Positions 16,823 through 24,790 of a stretch of 64,000 nucleotides of DNA are shown piece by piece; the first letter of the stretch is position 1; each line of letters opens with the position of its first letter. The notes under the pieces are model-generated. The model saw nothing but the letters and a program-made list of their open reading frames with translations. It was not told where the DNA came from and made no database searches. The DNA comes from Methanolobus halotolerans (GTDB lineage: Archaea > Halobacteriota > Methanosarcinia > Methanosarcinales > Methanosarcinaceae), in assembly GCF_004745425.1 (NCBI RefSeq), contig NZ_PGGK01000001.1:124001-188000 (forward strand), given 5' to 3'. Position numbers and translations under genes: made by a program.

Positions 16823-17935
16823 CTAGTGGTCTTTTTCGTGTGCATGACCGGAGATCTTATGGGTAAAGTCTATGTCTTTCACACTAAGTTTTCCTTCAAT
16901 GGTGTCCTGCACAATATCTACGAGATCATCATGTCCGATATTGGAAACTGCTGACAGTATTTTCAAGCGTGGTACTTTTGTATTATTTGATTCGAACACC
17001 TCTACTGTCACATCCTTGTCATAAGCCGTCAGGTTCACTTTTATGGTGTCTGTTCCTGATTCTGCGAACAGTTTGATGTGACCTACGAATTCAGGACTAT
17101 GCTTCATCACTTCTGATTTGATACCCTCCATTATATCCAGGGCAACAGATCTGGCCGAATCTGTATCAATATTATCAATAGTATATTCGGTTGCATAGCT
17201 GGTGATGCCTGATGCCTCTATGGAATTCATAGTAGCTTCAATTGGCAATCCGGTATCTTTGTCAAGTACCTGTATCTCGGGATTTGTTGTCTTGAGTTCA
17301 ATATTTTCAACATCCCGTATCAGCTCATCGGCCTCCTCACCAAGTGTAATTCTTACAAAATTATGCCAGTGTTCATCTTCATATGCGGCAGAAAGCAGGA
17401 TCACTTTCGCTTTTGGATTCAATTGTTGTACAGATGCTTCTATTATGGGTATCCGTATCTCCTCAACAAGATCCAGCTTATTGATGCCCAGTATTTCTGC
17501 ATCTATTATCTGTCTCATGGCAAAGTTCTTTACTTCTTTCATAAGCTGTTTGAACCTGCTTCCGTCAATAAGTGTCACAAGGGGCTGGACGGATACATCG
17601 CTCAGGTTCATCAGGTTGATCTCATTCTTGATCAACTGTGGAAATGCGATACCGGTGGGTTCTATGAGCAAGATGTCCGGGGCATAATCCTTGGCCAGCA
17701 GGGTAATGGTAGTTTTCATGTTGACCTTTAAAGAGCAGCAGATACATCCGCTGGTAAGCTCTGTTGTCTGGAGTCCGTACTTTGAGATCACATCTCCGTC
17801 TATGCCAACCTCGCCTATCTCATTGACTATGATCGCAACTTTCTTACCTGCATTGCTGAATTCTCTTCCAAGTCGTAAGATGGTGGAAGTTTTACCACTC
17901 CCTAAAAATCCACCGATCACTAGTACTTTCATCAT
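16823..17935 (-). CDS. CobW/G3E-family GTP-binding metallochaperone-like protein
   Basis: The 370-residue protein has a Walker A GGFLGSGKTS (about 8-17), the metal-binding ELTSGCICCSLK motif (CxCC, about 60-70), a Walker B-like LLIEPTG and the guanine-specificity NKLD (about 152). This marks the COG0523/CobW branch of G3E GTPases, which handle zinc, cobalt or cobalamin-linked steps. The C-terminus SGHAHEKDH has extra metal ligands. It is 36 bases downstream of ramA on the same strand, so a role in corrinoid protein maturation or metal supply for MtaABC is plausible (inference). The stop is TAG, with an in-frame TGA two codons later. GAGGGC precedes the ATG. Confidence 0.85.
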   Translation of the reverse strand: MMKVLVIGGFLGSGKTSTILRLGREFSNAGKKVAIIVNEIGEVGIDGDVISKYGLQTTELTSGCICCSLKVNMKTTITLLAKDYAPDILLIEPTGIAFPQLIKNEINLMNLSDVSVQPLVTLIDGSRFKQLMKEVKNFAMRQIIDAEILGINKLDLVEEIRIPIIEASVQQLNPKAKVILLSAAYEDEHWHNFVRITLGEEADELIRDVENIELKTTNPEIQVLDKDTGLPIEATMNSIEASGITSYATEYTIDNIDTDSARSVALDIMEGIKSEVMKHSPEFVGHIKLFAESGTDTIKVNLTAYDKDVTVEVFESNNTKVPRLKILSAVSNIGHDDLVDIVQDTIEGKLSVKDIDFTHKISGHAHEKDH

Positions 17936-17971
17936 ATTGCCCTCTGCTTTGTTTTACTGAAAAAGTGCAGA

Positions 17972-19594
17972 TTATTCTGCTATCTCCATAACTTCCAGAT
18001 TTTCCCACTTGAACTTATCTTTCGGACAAGCATTGATGCACCTCTTACAGTTTGCACCGTCACAAAGATCCGACCTTATCATCACAAGCCCTTCCTCATC
18101 TATGCTGAGTGCATCTGTAGGACATACCTTGGCACACTTCTGGCACTCAGGACAATCAATTTTCATCGTAAGGTAGGTACCGACCTGCTCAAGTACATCA
18201 AGACCTTCCTCTCCAAGTACAGGAATGTCTTTTTCCACACGCTTATCCACCTTTGTGGGATGATCGGGAAGATCGATCTGCGGAAGTTTCTTCTTTTTAA
18301 GGAATTTCTTGAGCATCTTAAAGGGCATTCCCTCTGTCCAGTAGGATATCTCCTGTATGTAAGCTTCCTTAAAGCCCTGGTCCGTTGCAAACATGACATG
18401 ATTGCTCACAATCCTGGATGCAATTTCCTGGAGTTCCCACAACCTGTCCTCCGAAAGTAGTACTTCTCTTGCTACGATCAGTGAGGTGTTACCGATCTGT
18501 ATGACCTCGTCTACGCTGTATGGTACCATACCTATCTGATGAGCCTTAATAGCATCCATGTAAGTTCCTGCTGCACCTGACATGTATGCTTTTTTCACCT
18601 CTGCTACTTCTATGCCTGCAGCATTACAGAGTGCAAGATGTCCGGCACGTATGGCACCGATTGCCAGTCCTGCCTCTTGGACATCGCTCTCAAAGAACTT
18701 TACCTTGTCCTGGAGGTACAGAATATGATCCGGCGTATTTATCTTTGGGAGTTGTATGATGCCATTCTTCATGCCGGCATCAATGATCGCTATCACACCT
18801 GTGCCTGTAATTCCCTTAGCTGTGATACTGTCATCCTCTACGACATCTCCGTTCCTGGGATCGATCAGTTTTCCCTTTACGGTGTTCATCTCGTCATCAA
18901 GCACATAGTTGCGTATATTATCATTCTCGAACTCCACATCGGAGATCACAAAAGGAGATGCAAGTTTTCCATGCTTTATCTGCTGACCTTCAAGTGCAGG
19001 GCCTGCAGCAGCGGAACCTGTATAGATGGTCCCTTCATGGATCAGTGCCATTTCGGCATTGGTTCCGTAATCAGTCGCGATTGCAGTTTCTTGTGTATCA
19101 AGGAAACCTGACTTGATGATAAGTGCAAGGGCATCGGCGCCGACCTCATGCCTGATGGCAGGCGGTACTACTAGTTTGGCATTCGGATAAACCTCAAGAC
19201 CTGTGATCTCAGAGCAGTCAACTATGCGCGCATCCCGGTTCTCCTCTTTGATGTTCAGTTTCTCTTTTTTCCTTTCACCTGCGTATGCAAGGTCGTCTAT
19301 AGGGATTCCCTGGAAAATGGAAAGCTGTATAGGGTTACCACAGATGGCCATTCTCTGCAGTTCTTCAGCTTCTACTCCAAGTGCCTCTATGATTTTCCTT
19401 ACAGCATTTACATGCAGTCCGTGTGCACGTTCCAGGCCGTATGTGATGGCAAAATCAAGATGATCCATCACATTTGCCCCGGGAAGCGGATTTCGAAGTG
19501 TTATTACAGTCTTCTTTATGTCCCCGCTGTCAAGGTCTATCTTCTGTGCTCTTATACCACTGGTTCCTAGGTCGATTGCGACTCCTGTTCTCAT
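17972..19594 (-). CDS. ramA: RamA-type ATP-dependent corrinoid reductive activase
   Basis: The 540-residue product has an N-terminal ASKHA ATPase part (AIDLGTSGIRAQ at about 5-16, ATDYGTNAE near 190, SGAAG near 345) and two C-terminal 4Fe-4S cluster motifs, CPECQKCAKVCP and CDGANCKRCINACP (about 476-520). RamA in Methanosarcina reduces inactive Co(II) corrinoid proteins to Co(I) with ATP, needed for methylamine and, through homologues, methanol methyltransferases. Its position beside mtaCB favours MtaC as partner here (inference). AGGGAT lies 6 bases before the ATG. The upstream region has an array of AGTAC-type sites. Confidence 0.88.
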   Translation of the reverse strand: MRTGVAIDLGTSGIRAQKIDLDSGDIKKTVITLRNPLPGANVMDHLDFAITYGLERAHGLHVNAVRKIIEALGVEAEELQRMAICGNPIQLSIFQGIPIDDLAYAGERKKEKLNIKEENRDARIVDCSEITGLEVYPNAKLVVPPAIRHEVGADALALIIKSGFLDTQETAIATDYGTNAEMALIHEGTIYTGSAAAGPALEGQQIKHGKLASPFVISDVEFENDNIRNYVLDDEMNTVKGKLIDPRNGDVVEDDSITAKGITGTGVIAIIDAGMKNGIIQLPKINTPDHILYLQDKVKFFESDVQEAGLAIGAIRAGHLALCNAAGIEVAEVKKAYMSGAAGTYMDAIKAHQIGMVPYSVDEVIQIGNTSLIVAREVLLSEDRLWELQEIASRIVSNHVMFATDQGFKEAYIQEISYWTEGMPFKMLKKFLKKKKLPQIDLPDHPTKVDKRVEKDIPVLGEEGLDVLEQVGTYLTMKIDCPECQKCAKVCPTDALSIDEEGLVMIRSDLCDGANCKRCINACPKDKFKWENLEVMEIAE

Positions 19595-19633
19595 ATGAAT
19601 CCCTTGAATACCTTTTGAATTTTCTATAACATT

Positions 19634-19738
19634 AGTACTGAGCTATAACTTAAAAATATATCTTACGTACTGATGTCTATGTGCAGTACTATTTAAATTG
19701 ATTGTAGTACTTATAAAATAACCGAAAAACAGCAGTAC
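19634..19738. promoter_or_regulatory. Array of AGTACT-type sites upstream of ramA
   Basis: AGTACT occurs at 19634-19639, 19685-19690 and 19706-19711, with related GTACTG (19667-19672) and CAGTACG (19733-19739) copies. The pair at 19685 and 19706 are 21 bases apart, two helical turns. A TATATTTTTAAG box for ramA lies between the first site and the others (about 19649-19660 on the minus strand). The arrangement looks like a multi-site operator for ramA; the regulator is unknown. Confidence 0.45.
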
Positions 19739-19802
19739 GAGTTAACGCTGTTATAGTGAAACTTAAATAAAACAAGTGTTTTTGATTTAAAATGTCTGTA
19801 CG

Positions 19803-20081
19803 TTAGTATCTCATCCTATCGCACATTCTCTGGCCTTTTTCAGTGAGGACAAGCTTTTTCCCTGTCGTATGGCTGCCTTCTATATGGCATACTGTTGTTC
19901 CCCTACAGGATCTGCATCCGGAGCATGCAGGGGCTTTCTCATCAATAGTTCTTATGTACCCCATGTGTTCCATGGTCTGTATCATCTCTTTTAGTCTTTC
20001 GGAACTGATATTGAGTTTTTGTGCGGTTTCTGCGGTTGAAAGATTATCGATGTAAAGGTAACTTAAAATTTCTTTGATCAT
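19803..20081 (-). CDS. FeoC-like winged-helix protein with Fe-S type cysteines
   Basis: The 92-residue protein has an N-terminal winged helix (LSTAETAQKLNISSERLKEM, about 14-33) and a cysteine group C-x2-C-x2-C-x5-C (CSGCRSCRGTTVC), as in FeoC proteins that bind an Fe-S cluster. FeoC is thought to modulate FeoB stability or act as an iron or oxygen sensor. It is the last gene of the feo operon, 12 bases after the membrane protein gene. Family assignment is from fold, cysteine pattern and context. Confidence 0.75.
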   Translation of the reverse strand: MIKEILSYLYIDNLSTAETAQKLNISSERLKEMIQTMEHMGYIRTIDEKAPACSGCRSCRGTTVCHIEGSHTTGKKLVLTEKGQRMCDRMRY

Positions 20082-20093
20082 GTTTTCACACTT

Positions 20094-20567
20094 TCAATCA
20101 TTCTCAATGTCAAAATCATCTTTCCATTGCAGGTAAGATAACAACGATATGAATCCAAGGTATATCTCCGGCCTGATGTCATCAAGTATGGACCAGTCAG
20201 CAAATGCTGTATTTTTCAGAATGTACACTTCCAGGATGTTTCCCACTGCCGCCAGCACATATATCCCTGCAAATATGAGTGAGAGGAGTATTCCAACATA
20301 TACATAGGCTATCCCTTCTTCTCTACCTGAATGTATTTCTACGAAGCCATAAATGAATACGCTTCCCATCAGTATGAGCACAAATCCGCCAATGGCATCA
20401 GGGGGGATGAATAACACATCTGTTATGAACCTTCCAAGGTTTTCAGGTGCCGTAAGGTTTAACAAAGCTTTTGACGATCCCGTGATCAACTGTATGGTCC
20501 CAAAAAGAATATAAACAAAACCCATGAAGAGGGCGAATACCATTTTACGGCGATTGTCCCTTTTCAT
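20094..20567 (-). CDS. Membrane protein of the feo operon, function unknown
   Basis: The 157-residue product has about four hydrophobic segments (10-32, 55-75, 85-108, 130-145) and charged ends. I do not recognise the family. It sits between feoB and the feoC-like gene with 9- and 12-base gaps, so it is co-transcribed with the ferrous iron transporter and may be an accessory membrane subunit. ATTATCACCTC on the plus strand gives a GAGGTGATAAT ribosome binding site right before the ATG. Confidence 0.7.
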   Translation of the reverse strand: MKRDNRRKMVFALFMGFVYILFGTIQLITGSSKALLNLTAPENLGRFITDVLFIPPDAIGGFVLILMGSVFIYGFVEIHSGREEGIAYVYVGILLSLIFAGIYVLAAVGNILEVYILKNTAFADWSILDDIRPEIYLGFISLLSYLQWKDDFDIEND

Positions 20568-20576
20568 ATTATCACC

Positions 20577-22574
20577 TCAATACCCAAGCAGTTTTCCTCC
20601 CTGATATACTATAAACGCAATTATCCATGCAATAGTAACTCCGTAGATCAATGCGAAAAGTGTCCATTTCCAGGAACCAGTTTCCTTTTTAATTACTCCA
20701 AGGGTTGCTACACAGGGCATGTACAATAAACTGAACACCATCAGACTCAGTGAGCTCAAGGCTGTTATCGCAGGATCTGCAATCAGACTCTGTGTCAAAG
20801 CTTCCGGGTTATCTCCTACCCCAAACAGGACTCCCATGGATGCAACTACGATCTCCTTTGCCACAAATCCGAATATCAGTGAGACAGTGATCTTCCAGTC
20901 AAAGCCGAGAGGTTCCATGACCGGTTCGAAAATGTGTCCTATCATACCCACGTAGCTCGCTTCGCTTCCGTACTCTATTCCCCAGGGGAAAGATGCCAGA
21001 AGCCAGATGATGACCACGCCTAACAATATGATCGACCCTGCTTTCTTAATATACATTGCCCCGTTATCCCACATATGGATCAGACTGGTCTTGAGTGTGG
21101 GTACGCGGTATGGCGGCATTTCCATAATAAAAGGTGCAGGTTTACCTTTAACAAGGGTAGCCCTCAGAAGTTTTGCAGATGCTACGGCAACTGCAATTCC
21201 CAGTACGTACATCATAAAAACAACGGTTCCTGCCTGACGTCCAAAGAAAGTTCCTGCAAATAGTATATATATGGGTAATCTGGCCCCGCAGGAAACGAAA
21301 GGAACTACGAGTATAGTGATCAGCCTGTCCTTTTCATCCTCTATGCTGCGCGTTGCCATGATCGCGGGGACATTGCATCCAAATCCCATGAGCATGGGTA
21401 TAAAGGATTTACCATGCATGCCTATCTTGTACATGAGCCTATCCATAATGAAAGCTGCTCTTGAAAGGTATCCACTACCTTCAAGCAGGGAAAGCAGGAA
21501 GAACAGTATGAATATGTTCGGGACAAATGTCAGAACAGCTCCGACTCCTCCTATAATGCCGTCTCCTATAAGGGAGGCCAGCCACGCAGGTTGAAGAGAA
21601 TCGGCTACAATGTTTGCCAGCCATGTAAATCCTATCTCGATCATGCCTGTGAAAGGAGTGGCAAATGCGAATGTTAGCTCAAAAGCACCCCACATCAGGG
21701 CCAGAAAGATGGGTATCCCAAGGTACTTATTGGTCAGAACTCTGTCGATCATGTCTGATTTGCTCAGCTTCACATTACATCTGGTGCACAATTGTGGAAA
21801 GATAGCATTGATCGTTTCATAACGTTTGTCTGCGATATCTGCCTCGTATTCCTCCTGGTCAATTGAATCAAGCAGATCGTTGATGGCTACCGAGGCAGGA
21901 CTTTTTGAGATTTTCTCCATGACATTCATATCACCTTCAAGGAGGCGAATACTGATCCAGCGTAGAGGATATCTGTCTGCGAGTTCTTGATCAGCGATAA
22001 GTACTTTTTCGATCTCAAGTATCATCCCCTCTATCTCATCCCCATAACCGATTTCGTGTCCATGGTACTGCTCATTGTTCTTCTCCTCGATAACCTTATC
22101 AAGCAACTCCTCAATACCGATATTACGGCTTGCGACCGTCTTGACAACTGGTGCTGCCAGTATCTCCTCCATTTTGTCGAGGTACAACTTGTCTCCCCTT
22201 TCCAGGGCCAGGTCACACATGTTCAGAGCAATAATCATCTCTGTCTGCAGTTCCATCAGCTGTGTTGTAAGATACAGGTTCCTTTCGAGGTTCGAAGCAT
22301 CCACTATCTGGATGACGATATCAGGTTTCTCCTCAATGATGAAATCTCTTGCAACGATCTCGTCCATTGAATAAGCTGTCAGGCTATAGGTTCCCGGCAG
22401 GTCGATAATTTCGATTTCATAACCCTTGTAGATCTTCGTACCGCTCTTTTTCTCAACAGTGACTCCGGGCCAGTTACCAACATGTTGTCTTGATCCGGTT
22501 ATTGCATTGAATAACGTGGTCTTCCCTACATTTGGGTTACCTGCAAGGGCGACTCTGATCTTATTGTTTTCCAT
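20577..22574 (-). CDS. feoB: Ferrous iron transport protein B
   Basis: The 665-residue protein starts with the G domain: ALAGNPNVGKTTLFNAITG (G1), VEKKSGTKI (G2 region), DLPGTYSL (G3) and NMCD (G4). A helical spacer follows to about residue 270, then the membrane part with paired gate domains. It imports Fe2+ across the cytoplasmic membrane, driven or gated by GTP. GAGGAC before ATG 22574 decides the start; an upstream frame to 22625 is rejected. It follows feoA and leads into two small genes of the same operon. Full length for the family, apparently intact. Confidence 0.95.
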   Translation of the reverse strand: MENNKIRVALAGNPNVGKTTLFNAITGSRQHVGNWPGVTVEKKSGTKIYKGYEIEIIDLPGTYSLTAYSMDEIVARDFIIEEKPDIVIQIVDASNLERNLYLTTQLMELQTEMIIALNMCDLALERGDKLYLDKMEEILAAPVVKTVASRNIGIEELLDKVIEEKNNEQYHGHEIGYGDEIEGMILEIEKVLIADQELADRYPLRWISIRLLEGDMNVMEKISKSPASVAINDLLDSIDQEEYEADIADKRYETINAIFPQLCTRCNVKLSKSDMIDRVLTNKYLGIPIFLALMWGAFELTFAFATPFTGMIEIGFTWLANIVADSLQPAWLASLIGDGIIGGVGAVLTFVPNIFILFFLLSLLEGSGYLSRAAFIMDRLMYKIGMHGKSFIPMLMGFGCNVPAIMATRSIEDEKDRLITILVVPFVSCGARLPIYILFAGTFFGRQAGTVVFMMYVLGIAVAVASAKLLRATLVKGKPAPFIMEMPPYRVPTLKTSLIHMWDNGAMYIKKAGSIILLGVVIIWLLASFPWGIEYGSEASYVGMIGHIFEPVMEPLGFDWKITVSLIFGFVAKEIVVASMGVLFGVGDNPEALTQSLIADPAITALSSLSLMVFSLLYMPCVATLGVIKKETGSWKWTLFALIYGVTIAWIIAFIVYQGGKLLGY

Positions 22575-22642
22575 TGTGTCCTCTGTAATGTACTTATTAG
22601 AAGGCTCGAAGATTATGCTCTTCAAAAGAAGGCGAGGATCTA

Positions 22643-22876
22643 TTAAATAATGTGAACGAAGATCTGTCTTGCTTCATCTTTTCTTATCGAGAGGTTGTAC
22701 CCCTTTATCCTGAATTCTATGGGGTCTCCAAGTGGTGCTTTTCTTATAAGCTCAATTTCCGAACCCGCAACCATCCCCATATCGAACAGCTTTCGTCTTG
22801 TATGTCCCTTTACACGAACTTTGGTTATTTTGGCTAAATCGCCAGGTTTTAGGGTATCAAGTGTGATCTCAGACAT
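22643..22876 (-). CDS. feoA: Ferrous iron transport protein A
   Basis: The 77-residue protein has the SH3-like FeoA pattern: LKPGDLAKITKV, RRKLFDMGMVAGSEIELIRKAPLGDPIEF and LSIRKDEARQIFV. FeoA associates with FeoB and is needed for iron uptake. It is the first gene of the feo operon, 68 bases before the FeoB start, and has an operator-like repeat upstream. Confidence 0.92.
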   Translation of the reverse strand: MSEITLDTLKPGDLAKITKVRVKGHTRRKLFDMGMVAGSEIELIRKAPLGDPIEFRIKGYNLSIRKDEARQIFVHII

Positions 22877-22926
22877 TTAATTTGTTCCTTAGGCAATTAT
22901 TTTACATCCTGTTTATGACTTAGCGT

Positions 22927-22952
22927 AATCACACTTTTGATATATAGTGATT
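22927..22952 (-). promoter_or_regulatory. Inverted repeat around the feoA TATA box
   Basis: AATCAC (22927-22932) and GTGATT (22947-22952) are perfect inverted arms flanking CTATATATC, the likely feoA TATA box on the minus strand. A protein bound here would block the promoter. The DtxR-type regulator encoded just upstream is the obvious candidate. Confidence 0.4.
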
Positions 22953-23065
22953 TCGCGATACCTAATTTATTTAAATGCGTAAAACAGCAATATCAATAAC
23001 ATTATCTATGCTGCATGATTCCGGTTTCGTACATGTGGCTATAGAATTTGTTTTATGAAAGGAGT

Positions 23066-23557
23066 TCAATTTGTCTTTGCTTTTTTCCCGTGTACCGGAC
23101 AGGTATCTTTTGCTGCAGGGGTGCATTCGATGTATTCGCCAGTTGTGTAGAAATGCCTGAAATGCTCTAGCCAGTATGGCCATTCTTCTCTTCTGTCAAT
23201 AAATTCTACGAACTTTGTAAGGACATCAAAGGTTTCAGGAGCTAACACATGCTCTATCTTGCATGCATCCTGGTCGGCTGTCTCTTCATCAACTCCCAGT
23301 ATCAACAGGAAATCCCTTATAACTCCGTGTTTTTCCATGGTGCACTTGGCAATCCTTTCACCTTCTGGTGTAAGCGTAACACCGCCGTATTTCTCATAAT
23401 TGATATAACCCAGTTTAGTAAGCTTCTTGAACATTCCTGTAACACTGGGGGAACTCAGTTCCAATTCCTTCGAAACATCTTTCACCTGAGCATAACCTTT
23501 TCTTTCAATTACCCTTTCAATTACTTTCAGGTAGTCTTCAACTCTTTCTGTTGTCAT
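23066..23557 (-). CDS. DtxR/MntR-type metal-dependent transcriptional regulator
   Basis: The 163-residue protein has an N-terminal winged helix (YAQVKDVSKELELSSPSVTGMFKKL, about 17-41) followed by the dimerisation and metal-binding region with E-K-H-G-V-I-R and C-K-I-E-H-V motifs, characteristic of DtxR/IdeR/MntR proteins that bind DNA when loaded with Fe2+ or Mn2+. A CPVHGK tail adds cysteine and histidine. It is upstream of feoA on the same strand and probably represses the feo operon when iron is plentiful. GAGGAGCA precedes the ATG. Confidence 0.88.
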   Translation of the reverse strand: MTTERVEDYLKVIERVIERKGYAQVKDVSKELELSSPSVTGMFKKLTKLGYINYEKYGGVTLTPEGERIAKCTMEKHGVIRDFLLILGVDEETADQDACKIEHVLAPETFDVLTKFVEFIDRREEWPYWLEHFRHFYTTGEYIECTPAAKDTCPVHGKKAKTN

Positions 23558-24003
23558 TGCTCCTCACTAGTGGGATCATATTCCAGCCGATGGTCCTGTA
23601 TATTCAGCATACATAAAATATGTTTTATAAGTCCTTTTATATCTGCTATCTGATTTATTGCTATGCACAAAACACTATATATACTTTGCTGAAGTTTACT
23701 ATATTTTGTAGCAGTGGCTAAAATCGTTAAGATCTTTATCTTATACTTACTTTCGTTTTATGATCTGATCTCCTCTTGCTAATAAAATATAAAGCAATTC
23801 TAAATATGTGATTTCAATTCCTGTAAAAAAAGATATTGTATAGAAACTTATTTATATTTGTTTATATAATATAATATTACTAATATATTCTAGATAAACT
23901 GGCCTGGTGTTACTGATAGTAACATGTTGATGAGTATTCCTCTGAATTCTCTATGGTTCATTTGTAAGCAGTGAATTCTGACGGTTTCGGTAGGCGGTAT
24001 GCG
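23558..24003. other. Intergenic region with divergent promoters and an operator
   Basis: This AT-rich stretch lies between the divergent DtxR-type and FilR1-type regulator genes. It holds TATA-like sequence for the plus strand (around 23860-23872) and the palindrome at 23908-23924. No coding or structured RNA gene is supported. Confidence 0.55.
23908..23924. promoter_or_regulatory. Operator-like palindrome upstream of the FilR1 regulator gene
   Basis: TGTTACT, a GAT spacer and AGTAACA form perfect 7-base inverted arms. The site lies 80 bases before the regulator's ATG and just downstream of the TATA-like sequence, in the zone where transcription should start. That fits an autorepressor site, inferred from position. 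Confidence 0.45.
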
Positions 24004-24783
24004 ATGAAAAGAACTTTACTCAATATGGTATTCACTTGTAGTTTAGTAAAAGATATTTTTTTATTATTGAATGATGGTCCAAAGGATATTGTGGGTATTC
24101 AATTTGCTTTAAAAGCAAGCAGACAGGCCTTGCTTCCAAAGATCAGGATACTGCAGGAAGAAAATATCGTTTCTGTGGTTGACGGTTTCTGTCAACTGAC
24201 AGTTTACGGAAGGATACTGGTCGAAAAAATGGTGCCACTGCTGGATACATTTGATTCGCTGGGGGATATCGGCAGCTACGATATGGCTTTCATTCCTCCT
24301 CATCTATTTAAATAGATGAATAACATCGGTCCATGTACTATAGTAGATCCCTCTCCTCCCGAAATATTTGAAGTGGACAAAGAGTTCCATAAAAAGTCAA
24401 AAGAATCAAAGTCTGTTGCTGCTATCACAACTTTTCTGTTCCCGAATTTCAGTAATATATTCACAGAATATATTGAAATGGGGATACGTTTATCGCTCAT
24501 TATCACGAATGAGCTTTCTGACAAGGTTAAGAGTGATTGTCCTGATGAAGTCACAAAGTTGATGGACAGTGAAAATGTGGAAATTTACGTTCATGAAGAG
24601 GATATGCATCTGGTATCTTTCACACAAAATGATTGCGGGCTCATGCTCCGGCTACTGTCGAACTCAAATCCTCCCAGTTACGATTACAAACGAATTTTTT
24701 TCCAAAGCCCGGGTGCGCTCGAATGGGGCAAAGACCTATTTGATCACTATAAACATAATTCCGTACTGTTGACCGGTATATAA
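24004..24783 (+). CDS. FilR1/Msr-type winged-helix regulator with an in-frame TAG codon
   Basis: One frame runs from ATG 24004 to TAA 24783 with a single TAG at 24313-24315. The first 103 codons encode a winged helix (MKRTLLNMVFT, FALKASRQALLPKIRILQEE) ending IPPHLFK. The part after TAG (MNNIGPCTIVDPSPPEIFEV ... FFQSPGALEWGKDLFDHY) is the ligand-binding FilR1 (former DUF1724) domain. Intact family members, as I recall them, continue through this point with a basic residue. Methanosarcinaceae can read TAG as pyrrolysine, so this may be a 259-residue protein. Alternatives are a split two-protein regulator (TAG directly followed by ATG), a nonsense mutant or a sequencing error. Related Msr proteins control mtaCB operons in Methanosarcina. 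Confidence 0.75.
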
Positions 24784-24790
24784 CTTTATA

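Noticed and set aside
23971-24003. Upstream GTG start for the FilR1-type regulator
   Set aside because: The family starts at MKRTLLNMVF, which is ATG 24004, and GGCGGT lies just before it.
24316-24783. Second half of the regulator as an independent gene
   Set aside because: It is in the same frame with no ribosome binding site of its own and completes a known two-domain protein, so I listed one CDS; a split gene remains an alternative.
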